Made by a program: the position numbers and the translations under genes
From: Caryophanales bacterium
Lineage (GTDB): Bacteria; Bacillota; Bacilli; CAJFEE01
Assembly (NCBI GenBank): GCA_029256085.1
Contig: JAQSYP010000012.1
Coordinates: 1 to 52,039, forward strand
Reading direction: 5' to 3'
Length of the DNA stretch: 52,039 nt
Notes under the pieces: model-generated
Seen by the model: only the letters and a program-made list of their open reading frames with translations
What the model was told of the DNA's origin: nothing
Databases searched by the model: none
Part shown: positions 35,725 to 48,113 of the stretch, piece by piece
Numbering within the stretch: the first letter of the stretch is position 1
How the letters are laid out: each line of letters begins with the position of its first letter

Positions 35725-36570
35725 CTACTCCTTAACTAAATCTTCAGATGCTTTATCGAAAGCATTTATGTAATTTCCCGAATCAATACTTATACATTTA
35801 TGCTTTATATCAACATTTTTTAATTTTAGTAATGAAATATATTCATTTATTAGTGTATCTTCTTTTTCCTCTGACTCAATGAAAACTCCAATACCTGCAA
35901 CGGTTGCCCCAAATTCTTCAAGAAGTGTAATCATTCCATTAATTGTACCGCCAGCTTTCATAAAATCATCAATAATTAATACTTTTGTTTTTGGTGCTAA
36001 TGCTCTTTTTGAAAGTACCATAGTCTGTATACGCTTAGTGGATCCAGATATATAATTAACATTCACAGTTGATCCCTCTGTTAATTCACTATCCCTTTTA
36101 ACAATTATAACTGGCTTATTTAGATTACTGGCAACTGCATAGGCAATAGGTATTCCTTTTGTGGCAACTGTCATTACACAATCAATTTCTTTTCCAATAA
36201 ATGCACTAGACATTATTCTTCCTATTGAGTTAACATACCTAGGGTCCCCCAATAAATCAGATATGTATAAATATCCACCTGGTAAAAGTCGTTCTGAGTT
36301 TTCTAATAGTTGCTTCATTTCATTAAGCAACTCTTTCGATTCATTAATATTAGCAATCGGTATGTATTTTACTCCACCCGAAGCTCCAGCTACTGTGACG
36401 AGTGTTCCGTAACTTTTTTCTTCAAGCGTTGTCTTAACTATAGTTAAGTCCTCACTAATTGACGATTTTGCTGAGTCATATTTTTCAGCAAAATAAGTAA
36501 GTGGTATTAGTTTCTGTGGATTCTGAAGTAAATAATACGTTAAATCAACTAATCTATGACTTCTTTTCAT
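35725..36570 (-). CDS. purR: Purine operon repressor PurR
   Basis: Repressor of purine genes, with PRPP as inducer. The 281-residue protein has an N-terminal winged helix (SHRLVDLTYYLLQNPQ, SISEDLTIVK). Its phosphoribosyltransferase-like domain has a PRPP loop VLIIDDFMKAGGTINGM that binds PRPP but is not catalytic. A GTG four codons earlier is too close to the GGGTGTGAG site; this ATG with seven-base spacing is preferred. Upstream of ridA in an apparent two-gene unit. Confidence 0.96.
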   Translation of the reverse strand: MKRSHRLVDLTYYLLQNPQKLIPLTYFAEKYDSAKSSISEDLTIVKTTLEEKSYGTLVTVAGASGGVKYIPIANINESKELLNEMKQLLENSERLLPGGYLYISDLLGDPRYVNSIGRIMSSAFIGKEIDCVMTVATKGIPIAYAVASNLNKPVIIVKRDSELTEGSTVNVNYISGSTKRIQTMVLSKRALAPKTKVLIIDDFMKAGGTINGMITLLEEFGATVAGIGVFIESEEKEDTLINEYISLLKLKNVDIKHKCISIDSGNYINAFDKASEDLVKE

Positions 36571-36632
36571 AAATAAACTCACACCCTTTAAACACGAACG
36601 TTTTATGGATAATATTACTTTATTATACGTAA

Positions 36633-37505
36633 TTAATCAAGTTCATTTCTCTCACCAAGTAATCTAACCGCGAAAACTTGATCACAGAATCCTTTTAAAC
36701 CATTATAAACTCTATGCATTCTTGAGTCGTGACTTACTAATCCAAAAACAGTTGGTCCACTTCCACTCATTAGAACGGCATCCGCACCAAATTTCTTCAT
36801 TTGTTCTTTAATCACTAAAACTTCAGGGTGAGCATTTAAAGTCACGGTTTCTAATACATTTCCTAAATTATTACAAACTCCTTCAAAATCCTCTTCTCTA
36901 ATTGCTTTGACAATCGCTGTTGTATTAGGATGTTCAATGTTATCTAGTACCAAGTTTTTATATACGTCTGCAGTTGATACACCAATAACTGGCTTAGCCA
37001 ACACAACCCAACAAGATGGTGGGGAAGGAATATGTTCAATTTTCTCGCCTCTACCTCGAGCAATTGCTGTTCCACCATATACACAAAATGAGACGTCTGA
37101 ACCTATACTTGCACCTAATTCGGCTAGTTCATCTAGAGTTAACCCTAAATTCCAGAGACGATTTAACCCTCTAAGTGTTGCTGCTGCATCGCTACTTCCT
37201 CCTGCCAGACCAGCTGCAACAGGAATTACCTTGTCAATCGTAATTCTAACGCCTTTTTTTATTCCAAATTTATCTTTTAGCAATCTTGCAGCTTGATATG
37301 CTAAATTCCTTTGGTCATCTGGTACGTACCTATTTCTAGAAGCAATACGAATATCGTCAACACTTAATTCTACAAGTTCAATTCTGTCTGCAAGATCAAC
37401 TGTTGTCATTACCATTTCAACCTCATGGTACCCATCATCTCTTTTATATAAAACATCAAGTGATAAGTTAATTTTTGCTGATGCCTTTTCTAGTACTCTG
37501 AACAT
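36633..37505 (-). CDS. ispE: 4-diphosphocytidyl-2-C-methyl-D-erythritol kinase
   Basis: GHMP kinase of the MEP isoprenoid pathway. The 290-residue protein has [23 protein letters not shown] (N-terminal signature, given here in part), the ATP-binding [17 protein letters not shown] and the C-terminal [18 protein letters not shown] precedes the ATG closely. Its own promoter follows the sspF terminator. Confidence 0.96.
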   Translation of the reverse strand: MFRVLEKASAKINLSLDVLYKRDDGYHEVEMVMTTVDLADRIELVELSVDDIRIASRNRYVPDDQRNLAYQAARLLKDKFGIKKGVRITIDKVIPVAAGLAGGSSDAAATLRGLNRLWNLGLTLDELAELGASIGSDVSFCVYGGTAIARGRGEKIEHIPSPPSCWVVLAKPVIGVSTADVYKNLVLDNIEHPNTTAIVKAIREEDFEGVCNNLGNVLETVTLNAHPEVLVIKEQMKKFGADAVLMSGSGPTVFGLVSHDSRMHRVYNGLKGFCDQVFAVRLLGERNELD

Positions 37506-37539
37506 TTCATTTCCCCTCTTTAGTTAATATCCTTAATAA

Positions 37540-37567
37540 ATTTTATCATAATTAGCTATTATCACAA
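37540..37567 (-). promoter_or_regulatory. Candidate sigma-A promoter of ispE
   Basis: Minus strand: TTGTGA (37562-37567), 16-nt spacer, TAAAAT (37540-37545) preceded by TGA, which makes it an extended -10. It is about 35 bases before ispE. Confidence 0.6.
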
Positions 37568-37635
37568 TAATTAATAAATATAGTATTAATTTTAGGTAAT
37601 AATAATTTTTTTAAACTACAATTTAAAAAATAAAA

Positions 37636-37657
37636 GGCCGAGGAGATTTCCCCGACC
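37636..37657 (-). terminator. Terminator of sspF
   Basis: Minus strand: GGTCGGGGA, loop AATC, TCCTCGGCC (nine pairs with two G-U), then TTTTATTTTTT. Confidence 0.9.
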
Positions 37658-37667
37658 GTCGTAGCAT

Positions 37668-37850
37668 TTATCTTTTTTGATTGTTAACAAGTTGTTGCTC
37701 CGCAAGTTCAATAGCACGTCTTACCATGTTTCCAGCATCTTTAGTGCGAATTGCACCCCAGCCTTCATTCTTCACAGTATCATAAAATCCAAGCTCTTTA
37801 GCAAGCTCAAGTTTTAATTGTTCAGACATAATACCACGTTTTCTACTCAA
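37668..37850 (-). CDS. sspF: Small acid-soluble spore protein, alpha/beta type (SspF)
   Basis: A 60-residue DNA-binding spore protein that protects forespore DNA. The two family signatures are visible: the germination-protease region [14 protein letters not shown], and [25 protein letters not shown]. The start is a TTG nine bases after GGAG; it gives [11 protein letters not shown], which aligns residue for residue with MGRRRGVMSDE of B. subtilis SspF. GTG two codons earlier is an alternative. No clean sigma-G promoter was recognised. Confidence 0.93.
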   Translation of the reverse strand: MSRKRGIMSEQLKLELAKELGFYDTVKNEGWGAIRTKDAGNMVRRAIELAEQQLVNNQKR

Positions 37851-37931
37851 CACAAGCAACTCCCTTCAGCTACGATACCTTAGTTGTTTGCATTAAGTAG
37901 TTAATATAGAACCTGAAATATTTGGTAATTT

Positions 37932-38186
37932 TTAAACTATGTTTGTAGTCTCATCAAAAAATGTTAGCTCTACAGTTTCGGTTAAGATATCAGCATAACT
38001 GAAGGAGAGTCTTTCTATCGAACTATGTACCTTGTCTAGCTCCACAATAAAAACAGAAGGATACGTCTCGGTTAATCTTCCTGATCTTTCTATGGTTTTT
38101 CTACGTCCTCCATTTGCTTTTAAGTGCAGCTTTCTACCTACGTTTTGGTCCAAATCTTTCTTTATTTCATCAAGTCTTTTTGCCAT
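37932..38186 (-). CDS. veg: Veg protein
   Basis: An 84-residue highly conserved small protein beginning [20 protein letters not shown] with [20 protein letters not shown] in the middle. In B. subtilis it is abundant in growing cells and stimulates biofilm matrix expression; mechanism is not settled. It has a predicted small beta-barrel (DUF1021). GAGGTG precedes the ATG. The known strong veg promoter of B. subtilis has no obvious equivalent here; only weak -10 candidates are seen between yabG and veg. Confidence 0.95.
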   Translation of the reverse strand: MAKRLDEIKKDLDQNVGRKLHLKANGGRRKTIERSGRLTETYPSVFIVELDKVHSSIERLSFSYADILTETVELTFFDETTNIV

Positions 38187-38285
38187 AAATGAGCACCTCG
38201 AGTTTGGATTTCCGTACTTTAAATCTTTACTACATATAGCATTTGCATTTTTTGAAAAATTATGTATAACTATGCAAAAATAAAA

Positions 38286-38305
38286 AGCCCCTTAACTCAG
38301 GGACT
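38286..38305 (-). terminator. Terminator of yabG
   Basis: Minus strand: AGTCCCT, loop GAGTTA, AGGGGCT (one G-U), then TTTTTATTTTT. The stem begins at the yabG stop codon. Confidence 0.88.
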
Positions 38306-39168
38306 TATTCTAAGCTTTGATACGGTAACCCAATTCTTAATAGACCTCTGCTCTCAATACCACCAATACCCTTTTCTCCGGTAATGGTATTTCTAACAAC
38401 ATCCCATACATTTATGCGGTCCATAAACGAGGTTAGACTAATCTTACTAACAACATATACTGGATCTAATGCATGGATATTCACACGACTAGGTGAGCTT
38501 GCAAAATTTGCTCCAGCTTTTATAATAGCTTCAAAATGAGACTGACATGCACCCGCAAAAATTACTAATTGATCAAGTTGGGGAACTTTATTCCTAGCAA
38601 TTTGAACCGCTTCAATGAAATACTTTGTATTTCTGTAAGACTTTAAGTCAACAACGCTTCCCTTTGAATTGGTATAAGCATCATGTCCAGTTAATACAAG
38701 TATATCAGGCTTTACATGATCTAACAATGAACCGATCTTTTCAGGGAATTCAGATTCCTTGCAATAATACCCCTGGACAGGAACACCAATCTTTTTATAC
38801 AAGTCCATACATTTCTTTAAATAGATAGGATCACCATCTAAATGAAGTATTCTCCCTGGAATTTGAAAATAATCAACTTTACTTTCATAACCACCTGAAG
38901 CATATATTTCTTGTTTTTGTCTAGTTAAGTAGTAGTCTTGTTGAAATAATCTGAATGATTTATCTTCTTTTTCTTTATATATTGAGTGTGATTCATTAAT
39001 TGTTCTTTCATCAGCTAACTCCAAATCATCAATAGGCGCATCTGCTATTAGTCGTAATTCTTCTCCACTAAGAATTACCTCAATTTCTTGTTTGATTTCA
39101 ATAACCCTAAATAATATATCACGATCGTATGATTTCCTATGGACTAAATCTCCAACTTTAATTTTCAT
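38305..39168 (-). CDS. yabG: Sporulation-specific protease YabG
   Basis: Mother-cell cysteine-type protease (peptidase family U57/C-type) that processes spore coat proteins such as SpoIVA, YeeK and SafA. The 287-residue protein begins MKIKVGDLVHRKSYDRDILF and has PGRILHLDGDP, DILVLTGHDAY and VIFAGACQSHFEAIIKAGANFASSPSR (given here in part), whose His and Cys are likely catalytic. GGGGGG precedes the ATG. A plausible sigma-K promoter lies upstream, in line with its late expression. Confidence 0.95.
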   Translation of the reverse strand: MKIKVGDLVHRKSYDRDILFRVIEIKQEIEVILSGEELRLIADAPIDDLELADERTINESHSIYKEKEDKSFRLFQQDYYLTRQKQEIYASGGYESKVDYFQIPGRILHLDGDPIYLKKCMDLYKKIGVPVQGYYCKESEFPEKIGSLLDHVKPDILVLTGHDAYTNSKGSVVDLKSYRNTKYFIEAVQIARNKVPQLDQLVIFAGACQSHFEAIIKAGANFASSPSRVNIHALDPVYVVSKISLTSFMDRINVWDVVRNTITGEKGIGGIESRGLLRIGLPYQSLE

Positions 39169-39214
39169 AGCTTCCCCCCCTATAAAGGAGTAGTAAAAGA
39201 ATTTCTACTCTCTT

Positions 39215-39244
39215 CAAGCTATGATAATAAAATACAAATTGTGC
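39215..39244 (-). promoter_or_regulatory. Candidate sigma-K promoter of yabG
   Basis: Minus strand: GCACA (39240-39244), 16-nt spacer, CATAGCTTG (39215-39223). It resembles the sigma-K pattern AC ... CATANNNTA, with the last two positions not matching. Confidence 0.4.
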
Positions 39245-39258
39245 AATTATCCTATAAC

Positions 39259-40140
<882 letters not shown>

Positions 40141-40144
40141 CTAT

Positions 40145-40693
40145 TTAAACCTCCTGATCAAGCTGGCTAACAGCGTTGTAAAGTATCTCTCGACTTATAT
40201 GAAAAATATTTAATCTTTTTAACAACTGCTTTCCGTTAGCATAACCTATTTTTAATTCTATTCCTAGAGCCTCTCTTTTCGCTTTGGACTCGTTAACTCC
40301 TACAAGTCCACAATCTATCAAATCATTTATTGTTATTTCATTATCAAATATAAATTTTTGTTCATGTGCAAAATTTAACGCATTTCTAATCGTTTCCACT
40401 GATGCATGTTCAACACCAATTTTACCTCTCTTATTTTTAGCTTCTTCTCTATTAATAAAGGCATGTTTTACGCCAGGAACCTTATCACTTATAATATTCC
40501 TAATTTTTTCACCTGGAAAATCAGGGTCTGTTAGAACTATTACTCCCCTTAACTGTTGTGCTAGCTTTATCTTGTTTAATATTTCTTCATTTATCGCTGA
40601 TCCGTTTGTCTCAATTGTATCTGCTTTGACAGCTCTATTAACAGCTACAGTATCGTCTCTTCCTTCTACTACTATAATCTCTTTTATAATCAC
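40145..40693 (-). CDS. rnmV: Ribonuclease M5
   Basis: Matures 5S rRNA. The 182-residue protein starts with the Toprim domain (IKEIIVVEGRDDTVAV with the metal-binding Glu, then VIVLTDPDFPGEKIR with the DxD), which provides the nuclease active site. The C-terminal part binds the 5S precursor, probably with ribosomal protein L18. Upstream of rsmA in a two-gene unit. Confidence 0.96.
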   Translation of the reverse strand: MIIKEIIVVEGRDDTVAVNRAVKADTIETNGSAINEEILNKIKLAQQLRGVIVLTDPDFPGEKIRNIISDKVPGVKHAFINREEAKNKRGKIGVEHASVETIRNALNFAHEQKFIFDNEITINDLIDCGLVGVNESKAKREALGIELKIGYANGKQLLKRLNIFHISREILYNAVSQLDQEV

Positions 40694-40753
40694 TTTTCCA
40701 ACCCTCTAATCCTAATATAAAATTATTATTTCCCTTTTTAATAAAAAATTAAA

Positions 40754-40778
40754 AAACAGAGGCATACTACCTCTGTTT
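40754..40778 (-). terminator. Terminator of yabE
   Basis: A perfect nine-pair stem (AAACAGAGG / CCTCTGTTT) with a 7-nt loop overlaps the yabE stop codon and is followed by TTTTTTAATTTTTT on the minus strand. Confidence 0.9.
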
Positions 40779-41940
40779 ATTTTAATATTCTTATTTTAAC
40801 AACTTTTCTGCCCCAGCGTAATGCCGCATTTTCTGTAGGCATTAATAAGTCTATTTTGTTACCCTTTATTGCACTGCCTGTATCAGCTGCAATTGCATAT
40901 CCATAACCTTCAACGTATACTTTAGTCCCCAACGGAATAACTCTAGGGTCAACAGCAATCAACTTTGCATTAGGATTACTTCTAATATTAATCCCAGTTG
41001 CAGTATTACCTGAGCATCCCTTACAGTAAGGAGAGTATGCTGAAGCCTCAACATAGAACTCACTTCCTACTGTAGTTCCACGTGAAGGGTTTTTAGTTCC
41101 TACAGCTATTACTTTATTAACTGGTTTAACAATAATTCTTTCTGAAACCAATTTTTTACTAACTATTTTCCCGTTTTCACGAACAACTTCATACTTTCTA
41201 CTTATCGTTCCATTCTTACCTTGTGATACAACTTTCTTTTTTCCCTTGGCAAGCTTTGCATCTTTTTTAGTAACTGTTTTAAACGGATAAACTTCTTCAA
41301 CTACATCGCTGACCTTTTCTACTTCGGTAATTTTCACAACAACATTTGAACCTAGGGTACTATCTAGATTAGGCTCTACTCTATCAAGAGAAGATAATTT
41401 GATCTGCTGTTCATTTAAAAAGTCAGCGACAGTATTCGAATTAGAAACAATTGCTTTAGTTTCGCCACCATAATTTAGAGTGACATTTGAAGCTCTGTCT
41501 ATCAATACATCAATATCTTCTTTAATTTTTGTATCTAAAGACGGATAAATAGCATCGTGCTTTGTATATTTGATTTCCTTTTCATTTAGAAAGTCTCTTA
41601 CAGAGATACTTGTAGTTTCAATCTTTGTTACTTTACCCTTATCAGTAAACGTTATCGTCTTAGGATTTGAAACTACAACTTTAGTTTCATCTTTTAATTT
41701 TGCGTTTCCCGAGGGATAGACTGCTGCCTTCTTTTCTTGTACTTGCATTTCATTTAACAGTTCATTAACTGTGTTGGCGTGTGTTCTTACGGTTTTGCTC
41801 TTCCCGTCGATTTCCAAAATTACTTCTGCCTTTGTTACTTCATAGGCACCAAGACCTAAGAAGGTTACAGCTGTGACAAGTGCAGTTGCCATTGTCTTCC
41901 TTGTAAGAAAAGGTAGAAGCATCTTTTTGGCGTTAATCAT
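40777..41940 (-). CDS. yabE: Exported RpfB-like cell wall protein YabE (DUF348, G5, 3D domains)
   Basis: Predicted secreted or anchored wall-remodelling protein, 387 residues. The N-terminal membrane/signal segment is about 18-35 (MATALVTAVTFLGLGAYEV). Three DUF348 repeats follow (TVNELLNEMQV, VRDFLNEKEIKY, VADFLNEQQIKL). Next is a G5 domain and then a C-terminal 3D domain (PRVIPLGTKVYVEGYGYA, ADTGSAIKGNKIDL) with the three conserved aspartates characteristic of MltA-like hydrolases. AAAGGAGG seven bases before the ATG decides this start; the longer frame overlaps tatD. Known in B. subtilis as a sigma-X/sigma-M-linked autolysin-like gene with an antisense RNA. Confidence 0.93.
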   Translation of the reverse strand: MINAKKMLLPFLTRKTMATALVTAVTFLGLGAYEVTKAEVILEIDGKSKTVRTHANTVNELLNEMQVQEKKAAVYPSGNAKLKDETKVVVSNPKTITFTDKGKVTKIETTSISVRDFLNEKEIKYTKHDAIYPSLDTKIKEDIDVLIDRASNVTLNYGGETKAIVSNSNTVADFLNEQQIKLSSLDRVEPNLDSTLGSNVVVKITEVEKVSDVVEEVYPFKTVTKKDAKLAKGKKKVVSQGKNGTISRKYEVVRENGKIVSKKLVSERIIVKPVNKVIAVGTKNPSRGTTVGSEFYVEASAYSPYCKGCSGNTATGINIRSNPNAKLIAVDPRVIPLGTKVYVEGYGYAIAADTGSAIKGNKIDLLMPTENAALRWGRKVVKIRILK

Positions 41941-41962
41941 TAGAACGCCTCCTTTTTTAATA

Positions 41963-42739
41963 TTAAAGAACCTTATTAATGTTAAGTAACTTAATCGCAT
42001 TACTAGTTGTGGCTTCTGCCACTTCTTCAAAAGTTATATTTTTAATATCGGCAATTTTTCGAACAATGTGTTTAATATAGCTAGGATCATTGCGTTTTCC
42101 TCTAAATGGGTGCGGTGTTAAGTAAGGACAGTCTGTTTCTACTAGTAATCTATCTAAAGGAATTTGTTCAACTACCTTTTGAAGATTTACAGCATTTTTA
42201 AATGTTACTGGGCCACCAATCGATAAATAGAAGCCTAGGTCCATACATATTTGCGCTGTTTCAATGCTTCCATTAAAACAATGCATTATTCCTCCAACTT
42301 GTTCAGCATTTTCCATTATTAAAGTGTCAAGTACATCCTTAGTTGCATCTCGATTATGTATAATAATTGGGAGTTTAACTTTTTTTGCGAGGTTAATCTG
42401 TTTTTTAAAAACCTCTAGTTGAACATCTTTAGGAGATTTATCCCAATAATAATCAAGACCTATTTCACCAATAGCGATTACTTTCGGATTATTTGTTAGT
42501 TCCTCTATCCAAACTAAGTGTTCATCCTTAAAATCAATCGCATCAACTGGGTGCCATCCAATACCTGCATAAATTCCTTCGTTATTCTCGGCAATCTCAA
42601 TTGCACTGCTTATTGTTTCCTTGTCAAATCCAACAACTAATATGTTCGTAACATTTTCGTTTTTAGATTTTTGAATAACGGATTCTAAATCTTCTTTGTA
42701 TTGGTGTGCATTCAAATGGGCATGTGTATCAAATATCAT
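41963..42739 (-). CDS. tatD: TatD family metal-dependent deoxyribonuclease
   Basis: Amidohydrolase-fold nuclease of 258 residues. It has metal-binding HAH at the N-terminus (FDTHAHLN), IGEIGLDYYWDKSP, PIIIHNRDA, GIMHCFNGS and VETDCPYLTPHPFRGKRND (given here as the family ending). AAGGAG seven bases before this ATG sets the start; the longer frame adds 19 residues without a site. Corresponds to yabD. The target is uncertain; family members act on 3' DNA ends. Confidence 0.95.
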   Translation of the reverse strand: MIFDTHAHLNAHQYKEDLESVIQKSKNENVTNILVVGFDKETISSAIEIAENNEGIYAGIGWHPVDAIDFKDEHLVWIEELTNNPKVIAIGEIGLDYYWDKSPKDVQLEVFKKQINLAKKVKLPIIIHNRDATKDVLDTLIMENAEQVGGIMHCFNGSIETAQICMDLGFYLSIGGPVTFKNAVNLQKVVEQIPLDRLLVETDCPYLTPHPFRGKRNDPSYIKHIVRKIADIKNITFEEVAEATTSNAIKLLNINKVL

Positions 42740-42879
42740 ACAAACTCTCCTTGTACTAAGTTTAGCATCTTTATATTTTGGTTCTGTGACAGGCATATAT
42801 CAGTTATATTACAAAACTCAAATATTTTGTCATATTAGAATCCTACTTTTTTGCAAAATTCGTGTGCAAAATACTTAAT

Positions 42880-42908
42880 TCTATATAAAAACTTAAAGTT
42901 TTATGCAA
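42880..42908 (-). promoter_or_regulatory. Candidate sigma-A promoter of tatD
   Basis: Minus strand: TTGCAT (42903-42908), 17 nt, TATAGA (42880-42885), immediately after the metG terminator. A second possible pair lies closer to the gene (ATGACA, 16 nt, TAATAT). Confidence 0.5.
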
Positions 42909-42914
42909 ATTCAT

Positions 42915-42945
42915 AAAAGTGTCCCACAAACAGCGGAACACTTTT
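42915..42945 (-). terminator. Terminator of metG
   Basis: An 11-pair stem (AAAAGTGTTCC / GGGACACTTTT, one G-U) with a 9-nt loop. The U-run comes mostly from the stem's own 3' end. Confidence 0.85.
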
Positions 42946-42953
42946 AAATTTGT

Positions 42954-44945
<1,992 letters not shown>

Positions 44946-45818
44946 TTAAAGACCATGATATTCTGAGTAAACTTCTCTTTTGGGTATATCCCTGTCCATT
45001 GCAACTTTCTTAATCGCGTCTTTATTGCTTAATTGTTCTTTATCTTGATAATGTTTTACATGCTCAATAACAGTTAGTACTTCCCACCAATAATCTTCGT
45101 GGGGTTCTTCACTTGTGTTTCCTTCAATTATAAGGCAAAATTCACCCTTAATACTTTCTTTTGCTAAATACTCTATTGCCTCTGAAATTGTTCCTCTTAT
45201 GTATTCCTCGTATATTTTTGTTAACTCTCTTGCCAATGTTACTCTCCTATTACCAAATATCTCACACATAAGGCTAAGAGTTTCTTTTAATCTATGTGGT
45301 GACTCGTATAAAATTATTGTTTGTTTTGCAGTTTTTAAAGACTCTAGTTCTATTCTTTTATCTTTTTTGTTTCTGCTCAAAAACCCAAAAAATATGAAGT
45401 TGTCAGTTGGTAGTCCTGATGCGCTAAGCGCAGTAATTGCTGCATTGCATCCAGGAAGTGAAACTACATGTATCTGTTCATTTACAGCATCTCTCACAAT
45501 TTCATAACCTGGGTCTGATATACCAGGTGTGCCAGCATCAGAAACGATTGCAATGTTCTTTCCTTCTAGTAGCATACTTATCAATTTATTTCCGCTAATA
45601 ATTTTATTGTGTTCATGATAGCTAGAAACGGGTGTATCTATATTAAAGTAATTACATAGCTTTCTAGTAACTCTTGTATCCTCAGCTGCAATTAAGTCTA
45701 CTTCTTGTAATATTTTAACTGCCCTGACAGTCATATCTTCTAAATTACCTATTGGAGTTGGTACTATATATAAAATTCCTGTGGTAGCTATTCCCTTAAA
45801 ACTAGATTGTGCCCACAT
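44946..45818 (-). CDS. rsmI: 16S rRNA 2'-O-ribose methyltransferase RsmI (C1402)
   Basis: SAM-dependent methylase with the tetrapyrrole-methylase fold, 290 residues. Signature segments are LYIVPTPIGNLEDMTVRA, AAEDTRVTRKLC, IVSDAGTPGISDPG, VVSLPGCNAAITALSASGLP and FFGFLSRN. Its start overlaps the end of yazA by 31 bases, but GGGGTGG before the ATG and the N-terminal extension seen in B. subtilis YabC fit this start. Confidence 0.95.
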   Translation of the reverse strand: MWAQSSFKGIATTGILYIVPTPIGNLEDMTVRAVKILQEVDLIAAEDTRVTRKLCNYFNIDTPVSSYHEHNKIISGNKLISMLLEGKNIAIVSDAGTPGISDPGYEIVRDAVNEQIHVVSLPGCNAAITALSASGLPTDNFIFFGFLSRNKKDKRIELESLKTAKQTIILYESPHRLKETLSLMCEIFGNRRVTLARELTKIYEEYIRGTISEAIEYLAKESIKGEFCLIIEGNTSEEPHEDYWWEVLTVIEHVKHYQDKEQLSNKDAIKKVAMDRDIPKREVYSEYHGL

Positions 45819-46075
45819 AGCTCCACCCCTCTTTCCTGCAAGTATAATAACTTTTTGTTTCGATTAAGTTTTTTAAAAGAAGCCTCTTTTTTTAAAGCTA
45901 AAGGTTTATCCTCAAACTCTTCGTAATATATTAGTTGAACAGGTTTTCTTGCCCTAGTATACTTAGCACCTTTTCCACTATTATGCTTTTTTATTCTTTC
46001 ATCTAAATTGTTTGTATAACCCGCGTATAAAGAATTGTCACAACATAGTAGAACATAGAAATAACTAGTTTCCAT
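45788..46075 (-). CDS. yazA: GIY-YIG nuclease superfamily protein YazA
   Basis: A 95-residue stand-alone GIY-YIG domain. [40 protein letters not shown] (given here in part) shows the GIY-YIG motif as YVL...YAG, the conserved arginine after NNLDER, and a Glu region in KKEASFKKL. Members may cut DNA, but the function of this small group is unknown. It overlaps trmN6 by 11 bases and rsmI by 31, so it is translationally coupled to tRNA and rRNA methyltransferases. Confidence 0.9.
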   Translation of the reverse strand: METSYFYVLLCCDNSLYAGYTNNLDERIKKHNSGKGAKYTRARKPVQLIYYEEFEDKPLALKKEASFKKLNRNKKLLYLQERGVELCGHNLVLRE

Positions 46076-46808
46076 CGATAATTTCCCTTAATAAATCTGT
46101 ATACTCATTATTGTCTTTATAAACTATAATAGGATCTAATATTTTTAAATCGGGATTACCATATTTAATGCCCTCGATTAGTATTATATTGGCTTCCTTA
46201 CCTATCTTTGGGTATACGAATTGCAATCTTTTAGGTTCTACCTTATATTTTCTCATCATTGTTATTATATCTACTAGTCTGCCTGGTCTATGAACAAGGG
46301 ATACTTTTCCCCCTTCTTTAACTAAGTCACTACATACACTTATAACATCCTCTAGCGTACACAAAATTTCATGTCTAGCGATTGCTAAATGTTCATTTTC
46401 ATTAATCTCTTTAGTATTGGGTGTTATAAAATATGGAGGATTACAAGTAACTAAATCATACTTTCCTTTTCCTAAGGTTCTCGGCATATCTTTCAAATCA
46501 CCATGTATCATCTCAATTTGGTTATCAAGTTTGTTAAACATTATACTTCTTTTGGCCATGTCATAAAGGCGTTCTTGTATTTCAACCCCCAATATTGAAA
46601 CGGTTGTTTTTTTGCTAAGAAGTATAGGTATAATTCCATTACCTGAACATAAATCGATTATTTTTCCTTTATGAAAAGGTACATATGTAAAGTGTGCTAA
46701 CAATGCTGCGTCTAAAGAGAACGCGAAAACACTTGGACTTTGAATAATCTTTAATCCACTGCCTAATACATGATCTAGTCTTTCGTCGTATTTTAATTCT
46801 AGTTCCAT
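46065..46808 (-). CDS. trmN6: tRNA1(Val) adenine-37-N6-type methyltransferase (YabB)
   Basis: SAM-dependent N6-adenine methyltransferase of 247 residues. The SAM motif is [15 protein letters not shown] (about 49-63) and the catalytic NPPY is [10 protein letters not shown] (about 129-138). It is close to B. subtilis YabB. The substrate is assigned from E. coli TrmN6, so the exact tRNA target is inferred. First gene of the trmN6-yazA-rsmI-metG run. Confidence 0.9.
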   Translation of the reverse strand: MELELKYDERLDHVLGSGLKIIQSPSVFAFSLDAALLAHFTYVPFHKGKIIDLCSGNGIIPILLSKKTTVSILGVEIQERLYDMAKRSIMFNKLDNQIEMIHGDLKDMPRTLGKGKYDLVTCNPPYFITPNTKEINENEHLAIARHEILCTLEDVISVCSDLVKEGGKVSLVHRPGRLVDIITMMRKYKVEPKRLQFVYPKIGKEANIILIEGIKYGNPDLKILDPIIVYKDNNEYTDLLREIIDGN

Positions 46809-46844
46809 AAAATTTACCTACCTAAATAATTGCTCTATCTTGAA

Positions 46845-46873
46845 ATAATATCATATGAATATATGTAAATAAA
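46845..46873 (-). promoter_or_regulatory. Candidate promoter of trmN6-yazA-rsmI-metG
   Basis: Minus strand: TTTATT (46868-46873), 17 nt, TATTAT (46845-46850) preceded by TGA, giving an extended -10. It directly follows the yabA terminator. Confidence 0.45.
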
Positions 46874-46896
46874 GATGGAGTCTATTTGCAGCAAAA

Positions 46897-46919
46897 AACC
46901 CCTCCTGCTGGGAGAGGTT
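46897..46919 (-). terminator. Terminator of the yaaO-yabA run
   Basis: Minus strand: AACCTCTCC, loop CAGCA, GGAGGGGTT (one G-U), then TTTTTTG. It touches the yabA stop codon. Confidence 0.9.
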
Positions 46920-47269
46920 TACTTTTTGTTTAAGAATGATAAGCAGAATAGGCAATCGCCTTCTTGCCTAACACTTCCATAGTGTAAGTTACATATATGG
47001 AAGCCCTCGTGATATAGACGCGCAAGATTATCATAACCTTCACCAATATCTTTTTGAGGTTGACTGTGCTTTTTTATTTCATTATTAACTTCTTGTTTGG
47101 GGTTTCCTAATTCAAACCTATCTCGTAAATGTTGATTTTCTAATCTAAGATAGTGATTTTCTTCTACGACTGAAGCAATATGTGCCTTTAGTTCATCAAG
47201 TTCATTTACTAGATTCTGAATCTTATCCTCAATACTTAGAACTGATTGAAATAGATTCTTTTTTTCCAT
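46919..47269 (-). CDS. yabA: Replication initiation control protein YabA
   Basis: Negative regulator of initiation that bridges DnaA and the sliding clamp DnaN. The 116-residue protein has an N-terminal coiled coil ([20 protein letters not shown] to about residue 55, Leu heptads). A variable linker and a C-terminal zinc-binding domain follow, HICNLHYGS...[10 protein letters not shown], with the His/Cys ligands visible. GAGGTGG before this ATG sets the start. It follows ricT by 10 bases. Confidence 0.96.
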   Translation of the reverse strand: MEKKNLFQSVLSIEDKIQNLVNELDELKAHIASVVEENHYLRLENQHLRDRFELGNPKQEVNNEIKKHSQPQKDIGEGYDNLARLYHEGFHICNLHYGSVRQEGDCLFCLSFLNKK

Positions 47270-47279
47270 TTTTACCACC

Positions 47280-48110
47280 TCAAGCTTCTGTGGTACCGAT
47301 TGAAAAAGCACCTTCTTTGAATATTTCATCAATATTATACTCAGCAACACGATCTTTTCCTATTATCTCTACTTTTATGTTTTTATCTAAAGCGTTAATC
47401 CCAACTACTTTGCCTCGTCCTAAAGGAGTTTCTACTATATCATCTAAGTCTGGTAAAATATTTTTTAGATGTTCATAATCATCATTCTCGTATTTTAAAC
47501 AACACATTAGTCGACCACAAATACCAGAGATTTTAGTAGGATTTAATGATAAGTTCTGATCCTTTGCCATTTTAATTGAAACAGGATCAAAGTCACCTAA
47601 AAAAGTAGAACAACAGAGCATCCTACCACATGGACCTATACCACCTAGCATCTTTGCTTCATCTCTAACGCCGATCTGTCTTAATTCTATTCTAGTTCTA
47701 AAAATTGAAGCTAAATCTTTAACAAGCTCACGGAAATCAATTCTTCCGTCTGCTGTAAAATAAAATATAATTTTATTTCTGTCAAAGGTATACTCTACAT
47801 CAATTAGCTTCATATCTAAATTATGGTCTTGTACCTTTTTCTGGCATAATTCGAAAGAGTCTTTGGCTTCAGTTCTATTTGCACGTATGATTGATTGATC
47901 CTCATCAGTTGCAACTCTTATAACTTTCTTAAGTGGCGCAACAACATCATTTTCGCTGACTTTCTTTTTACCAACAACCACTTTACCAAATTCCACGCCT
48001 CTAACTGTTTCAACAATAACGTATTCATCTTGTTTTATCTCAAGATCATTTGGATCGAAGTAATATATCTTACCCGCTTTTTTAAAGCGAACTCCTACAA
48101 CATCATACAA
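47280..48110 (-). CDS. ricT: Iron-sulfur protein RicT (YaaT), RNA-maturation and sporulation factor
   Basis: Member of the RicA-RicF-RicT complex that acts with RNase Y in mRNA processing and influences Spo0A activation and biofilm formation. The 276-residue PSP1-type protein has a cysteine-rich centre ([16 protein letters not shown] and [13 protein letters not shown]) whose cysteines bind an iron-sulfur cluster. It lies between holB and yabA, as in B. subtilis. Confidence 0.95.
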   Translation of the reverse strand: MYDVVGVRFKKAGKIYYFDPNDLEIKQDEYVIVETVRGVEFGKVVVGKKKVSENDVVAPLKKVIRVATDEDQSIIRANRTEAKDSFELCQKKVQDHNLDMKLIDVEYTFDRNKIIFYFTADGRIDFRELVKDLASIFRTRIELRQIGVRDEAKMLGGIGPCGRMLCCSTFLGDFDPVSIKMAKDQNLSLNPTKISGICGRLMCCLKYENDDYEHLKNILPDLDDIVETPLGRGKVVGINALDKNIKVEIIGKDRVAEYNIDEIFKEGAFSIGTTEA

Positions 48111-48113
48111 AAT

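Noticed and set aside
38187-38285. Consensus veg promoter
   Set aside because: Only poor hexamer pairs (for example around CATAAT and TATATG) were seen, not strong enough to list.
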